Below, one piece after another: positions 62,236 through 64,000 of a stretch of DNA of 64,000 bases (the first letter of the stretch is position 1; every line of letters begins with the position of its first letter). The position numbers and the translations under genes were made by a program. A model generated the notes under the pieces. It had not been told where the DNA came from. It saw only the letters and a list, made by a program, of their open reading frames with translations, and did not search any database. The stretch comes from UBA5072 sp963822145 (GTDB taxonomy: Bacteria; Bacteroidota; Bacteroidia; Bacteroidales; UBA10428): positions 1,736,001-1,800,000 of the forward strand of contig CAWGGG010000004.1 in the NCBI GenBank assembly GCA_963822145.1. The letters run 5' to 3'.

Positions 62236-62618
62236 CTGCTGGCGGTTAACTCAATCTTGTTCTTATCCGGATCGAGTATTACACTTTCATAGTATCCGTC
62301 TCCCGTAGTCCTTGGATAACTGTATACCTCAACACCGGCAAGCTCCAGCTTCCTGGTCATTGCGTCAACTTCTTCACGAGTTCCAACTACCACGGAAAAA
62401 TGGGCCAGGCCTGTTCTTTCTTTATCAGGATTTTCCGTAATATCCGACCGCTTCATGATTTCAATTCTTGCACCATCCTGAAAGGATAAAAAGTAGGAAG
62501 AAAACTGCTTTTTAATATTGTTATATCCGTGAGAAACCTGACAGTCAAAGAACCTGATATAAAAATCCCGCAGTCGCTCCAAATCATTTGTCCAGATAGC
62601 AATGTGGTCAATATACAT
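62232..62618 (-). CDS. VOC-superfamily (glyoxalase/bleomycin-resistance-like) protein
   Basis: The 128-residue product has the paired beta-alpha-beta modules of the vicinal-oxygen-chelate fold. MYIDHIAIWTNDLERLRDFYIRFFDC opens module 1 with a metal-ligand-like histidine (H5). GLAHFSVVVGTREEVDAM opens module 2 with another (H73), and DGYYESVILDPDKNKIEL closes it with the acidic ligand. Members isomerise, bind or degrade small molecules; this one is not assignable further. It is the first gene of the overlapping trio with two methyltransferases. Confidence 0.9.
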   Translation of the reverse strand: MYIDHIAIWTNDLERLRDFYIRFFDCQVSHGYNNIKKQFSSYFLSFQDGARIEIMKRSDITENPDKERTGLAHFSVVVGTREEVDAMTRKLELAGVEVYSYPRTTGDGYYESVILDPDKNKIELTASR

Positions 62619-62891
62619 AGGCTACTTTTTGGTTTGTCGTAATAGCACAGGTGCAGGATGTGTCAGCAGCCTGCATCATGGAATAATGAATTATAAAAAT
62701 AACAAGATATTCTAAAATCTTTGTTTAATGGGTATCCAGATTTTCTCTTCTGAAAACGATTTTTCATCTGAATGACGTTTAGCTAATGCATATCTGACAA
62801 GTGGTACTCTTCATGGTTTGTGTTGATTCGAAATTTTCCTCGCAATATGGAAATGTATGCTTTTAAAGTTATGTTTCGATCTGGCATTTTC

Positions 62892-63206
62892 TTATTCAGG
62901 GATATTGGGTACCTCTATTTCAAGATCTCCTGTGCTTTTCAGAAAAGTAATATTTAATAGAAGAAGGCAATCTGCACTTGAATCAGAAGAACTTGCGTCC
63001 GGGCTAACAAATGAAATGATTTTTTTCAGACTTTTATGTAGATCCATTAACCTGTTTTCTTCCACCTCAAGCAATAGATTCAGGGAGATATCTGAAAACC
63101 TCTGAAAATTTATGATTGCAGCATATCTGCTGACCGTGCTGGTTATTTCGCTGATTGCCTTTATTCTCTCATCGCTGCTGATTCCTGACCAATAGTACCG
63201 GTTCAT
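62892..63206 (-). CDS. Small protein of unknown function upstream of the VOC gene
   Basis: The 104-residue product has a regular helical and strand pattern (MNRYYWSGISSDERIKAISEITSTV, NFQRFSDISLNLLLEVEENRLMDL, LLLLNITFLKSTGDLEIEVPNIP) and no signal peptide or known motif. It lies 28 bases after the class D beta-lactamase stop on the same strand and may be cotranscribed with it. The following 273-base gap to the VOC gene holds no other feature I can support. Composition is like that of the neighbours, so I favour a real gene over a chance frame. Confidence 0.65.
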   Translation of the reverse strand: MNRYYWSGISSDERIKAISEITSTVSRYAAIINFQRFSDISLNLLLEVEENRLMDLHKSLKKIISFVSPDASSSDSSADCLLLLNITFLKSTGDLEIEVPNIPE

Positions 63207-63234
63207 TTATGATGGGGTAATTCCGACCATTTTT

Positions 63235-64000
63235 TTATTCAATTAATTTCAACTCCAATAAAATATCTTTAACGATGTTGTAACGCGCCTGGCTCAATTT
63301 ATTGAAATCATCTGTCTTAAAATTCATGGCATAAAAATACAGTCTATTCTCTTTCTCAACATATCCAACCAACCACATAATATAATCCGAATCTGTCAGC
63401 AACCCGCCTCCGGTTTTACCGCTTAAAATATAAGAATTTGTCCGTTCAAGTATGATCAAATCCTTAACAACATCAATGGACCGGTTTGAAACTGGCAAGT
63501 TGTAGTTGTAAAACTTTCTTAGGAAATCAATCTGCTGATTGGCGCTTATCCGGAACAATCCGGCTAACCAGAAACGTGATGGTGGACCGGTAAGGTTTTC
63601 ATTACCATAATCAAATGATCTTATATAATCATAATATTTATCAATACCTATTTGCTCAGCCAGATCCGTGTAAACCCAAACACATGAATATTTTAAAGCC
63701 GTTTTTAAGGTCTGGTCTTGATTCCATGACTTATTTGGCCATTCATGCCCATCCCATTTTATGATCTGGCTGGTATCTTTGATCACACCTTCTTCCAGTG
63801 CTATCAATGAATTGGGAATTTTGAAAGTTGAAGCCGGAATATATCCCGAATCGCATAGAGCTGGATTGTATCTCAAAAATTCATTATCTGCCTGGTTGAA
63901 CAAAACAAAACAACCATCAACTCCATATTGGTCAAATTGTGCTTTAAAATCCTTCTCAATCGTTGCCTGGGCGAATCCAGATTGAGAAATCCACAGAGCT
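63235..64000 (-). CDS. Class D (OXA-like) beta-lactamase, N-terminus off the right edge
   Basis: About 255 residues are visible from the right edge to the stop; the visible start reads GFAQATIEKDFKAQF, so only the signal peptide and a few residues are missing. Class D motifs are complete: STFK in PASTFKIPNS, SCV in KYSCVWVY, and KTG in LSGKTGGG. Motif YDY follows in DKYYDYIRSFDYGN. The family hydrolyses penicillins and some oxacillins in the periplasm through an acylated serine and a carbamylated lysine. A BlaR-type sensor would share the fold, but the chain here ends right after the enzyme domain. The spectrum cannot be predicted. Confidence 0.9.
   Translation of the reverse strand, partial: ALWISQSGFAQATIEKDFKAQFDQYGVDGCFVLFNQADNEFLRYNPALCDSGYIPASTFKIPNSLIALEEGVIKDTSQIIKWDGHEWPNKSWNQDQTLKTALKYSCVWVYTDLAEQIGIDKYYDYIRSFDYGNENLTGPPSRFWLAGLFRISANQQIDFLRKFYNYNLPVSNRSIDVVKDLIILERTNSYILSGKTGGGLLTDSDYIMWLVGYVEKENRLYFYAMNFKTDDFNKLSQARYNIVKDILLELKLIE

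Overview
The window looks like a chromosomal segment of a free-living, saccharolytic member of the Bacteroidota (Bacteroidales or Marinilabiliales-like). This rests on gene content (GWxTD-domain lipoprotein, 7TMR-DISM hybrid kinase, SpoIID-like protein beside lpxB, Bacteroidota-type HU, several ~800-residue MacB/FtsX-type permeases), on promoters of the TTG-N19/20-TAnnTTTG type seen upstream of HU and dodecin, and on the lack of strong Shine-Dalgarno sequences. I see no phage, integrase, transposase or CRISPR array.

Layout. 1-6.8 kb: a partial M16 protease, dodecin, an octaheme c-type cytochrome lipoprotein, and an ankyrin/serine-hydrolase fusion whose C-terminus is broken by a frameshift. 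6.9-17.9 kb: one LolD-like ATPase with three large permeases on the minus strand, divergent from a sigma-54-type response regulator and its histidine kinase. Two of the permeases share an almost identical 272-bp 3' end. 18-20.6 kb: a GH2 glycosidase and a metallo-beta-lactamase-fold hydrolase. 20.8-25.1 kb: a compact four-gene biosynthetic operon (acyl carrier protein, AMP-ligase homologue, PLP alpha-oxoamine synthase, cobalamin-type radical SAM enzyme), followed by a hybrid histidine kinase. 28-30.3 kb: a GH3 glucosidase, then a repeat-rich gap and tRNA-Ser(UGA).

31-50 kb is mostly housekeeping: HU, a TrmH-like methyltransferase, a LytTR regulator, HtpG, an aspartate-type aminotransferase, a WD40 protein, a macro-domain protein and PheT. 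A plus-strand operon then runs surE, a small membrane protein, lpxB, spoIID-like, ABC-F and GWxTD, with rlmB following. Three different heptanucleotide tandem arrays lie in the gaps around htpG and the aminotransferase.

50-64 kb is almost entirely minus strand. It holds a DUF1801 protein, a lipoprotein, TerC and DedA; then a glycan-degrading operon (700-residue unknown, GH5-like, carbohydrate-binding protein, HbpS/GlcG-like, GH30-like) closed by a clear intrinsic terminator; then a nitrilase, two overlapping SAM methyltransferases with a VOC protein, a small unknown, and a class D beta-lactamase cut by the right edge.

The best candidate for an undescribed system is the 20.8-25.1 kb operon. 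Its parts suggest decarboxylative condensation of a carrier-bound acyl group with an amino acid to an alpha-aminoketone, followed by radical modification. Its AMP-ligase lacks the usual P-loop and the C-terminal catalytic-lysine motif. All functions are read from sequence motifs by eye; no database search was run.
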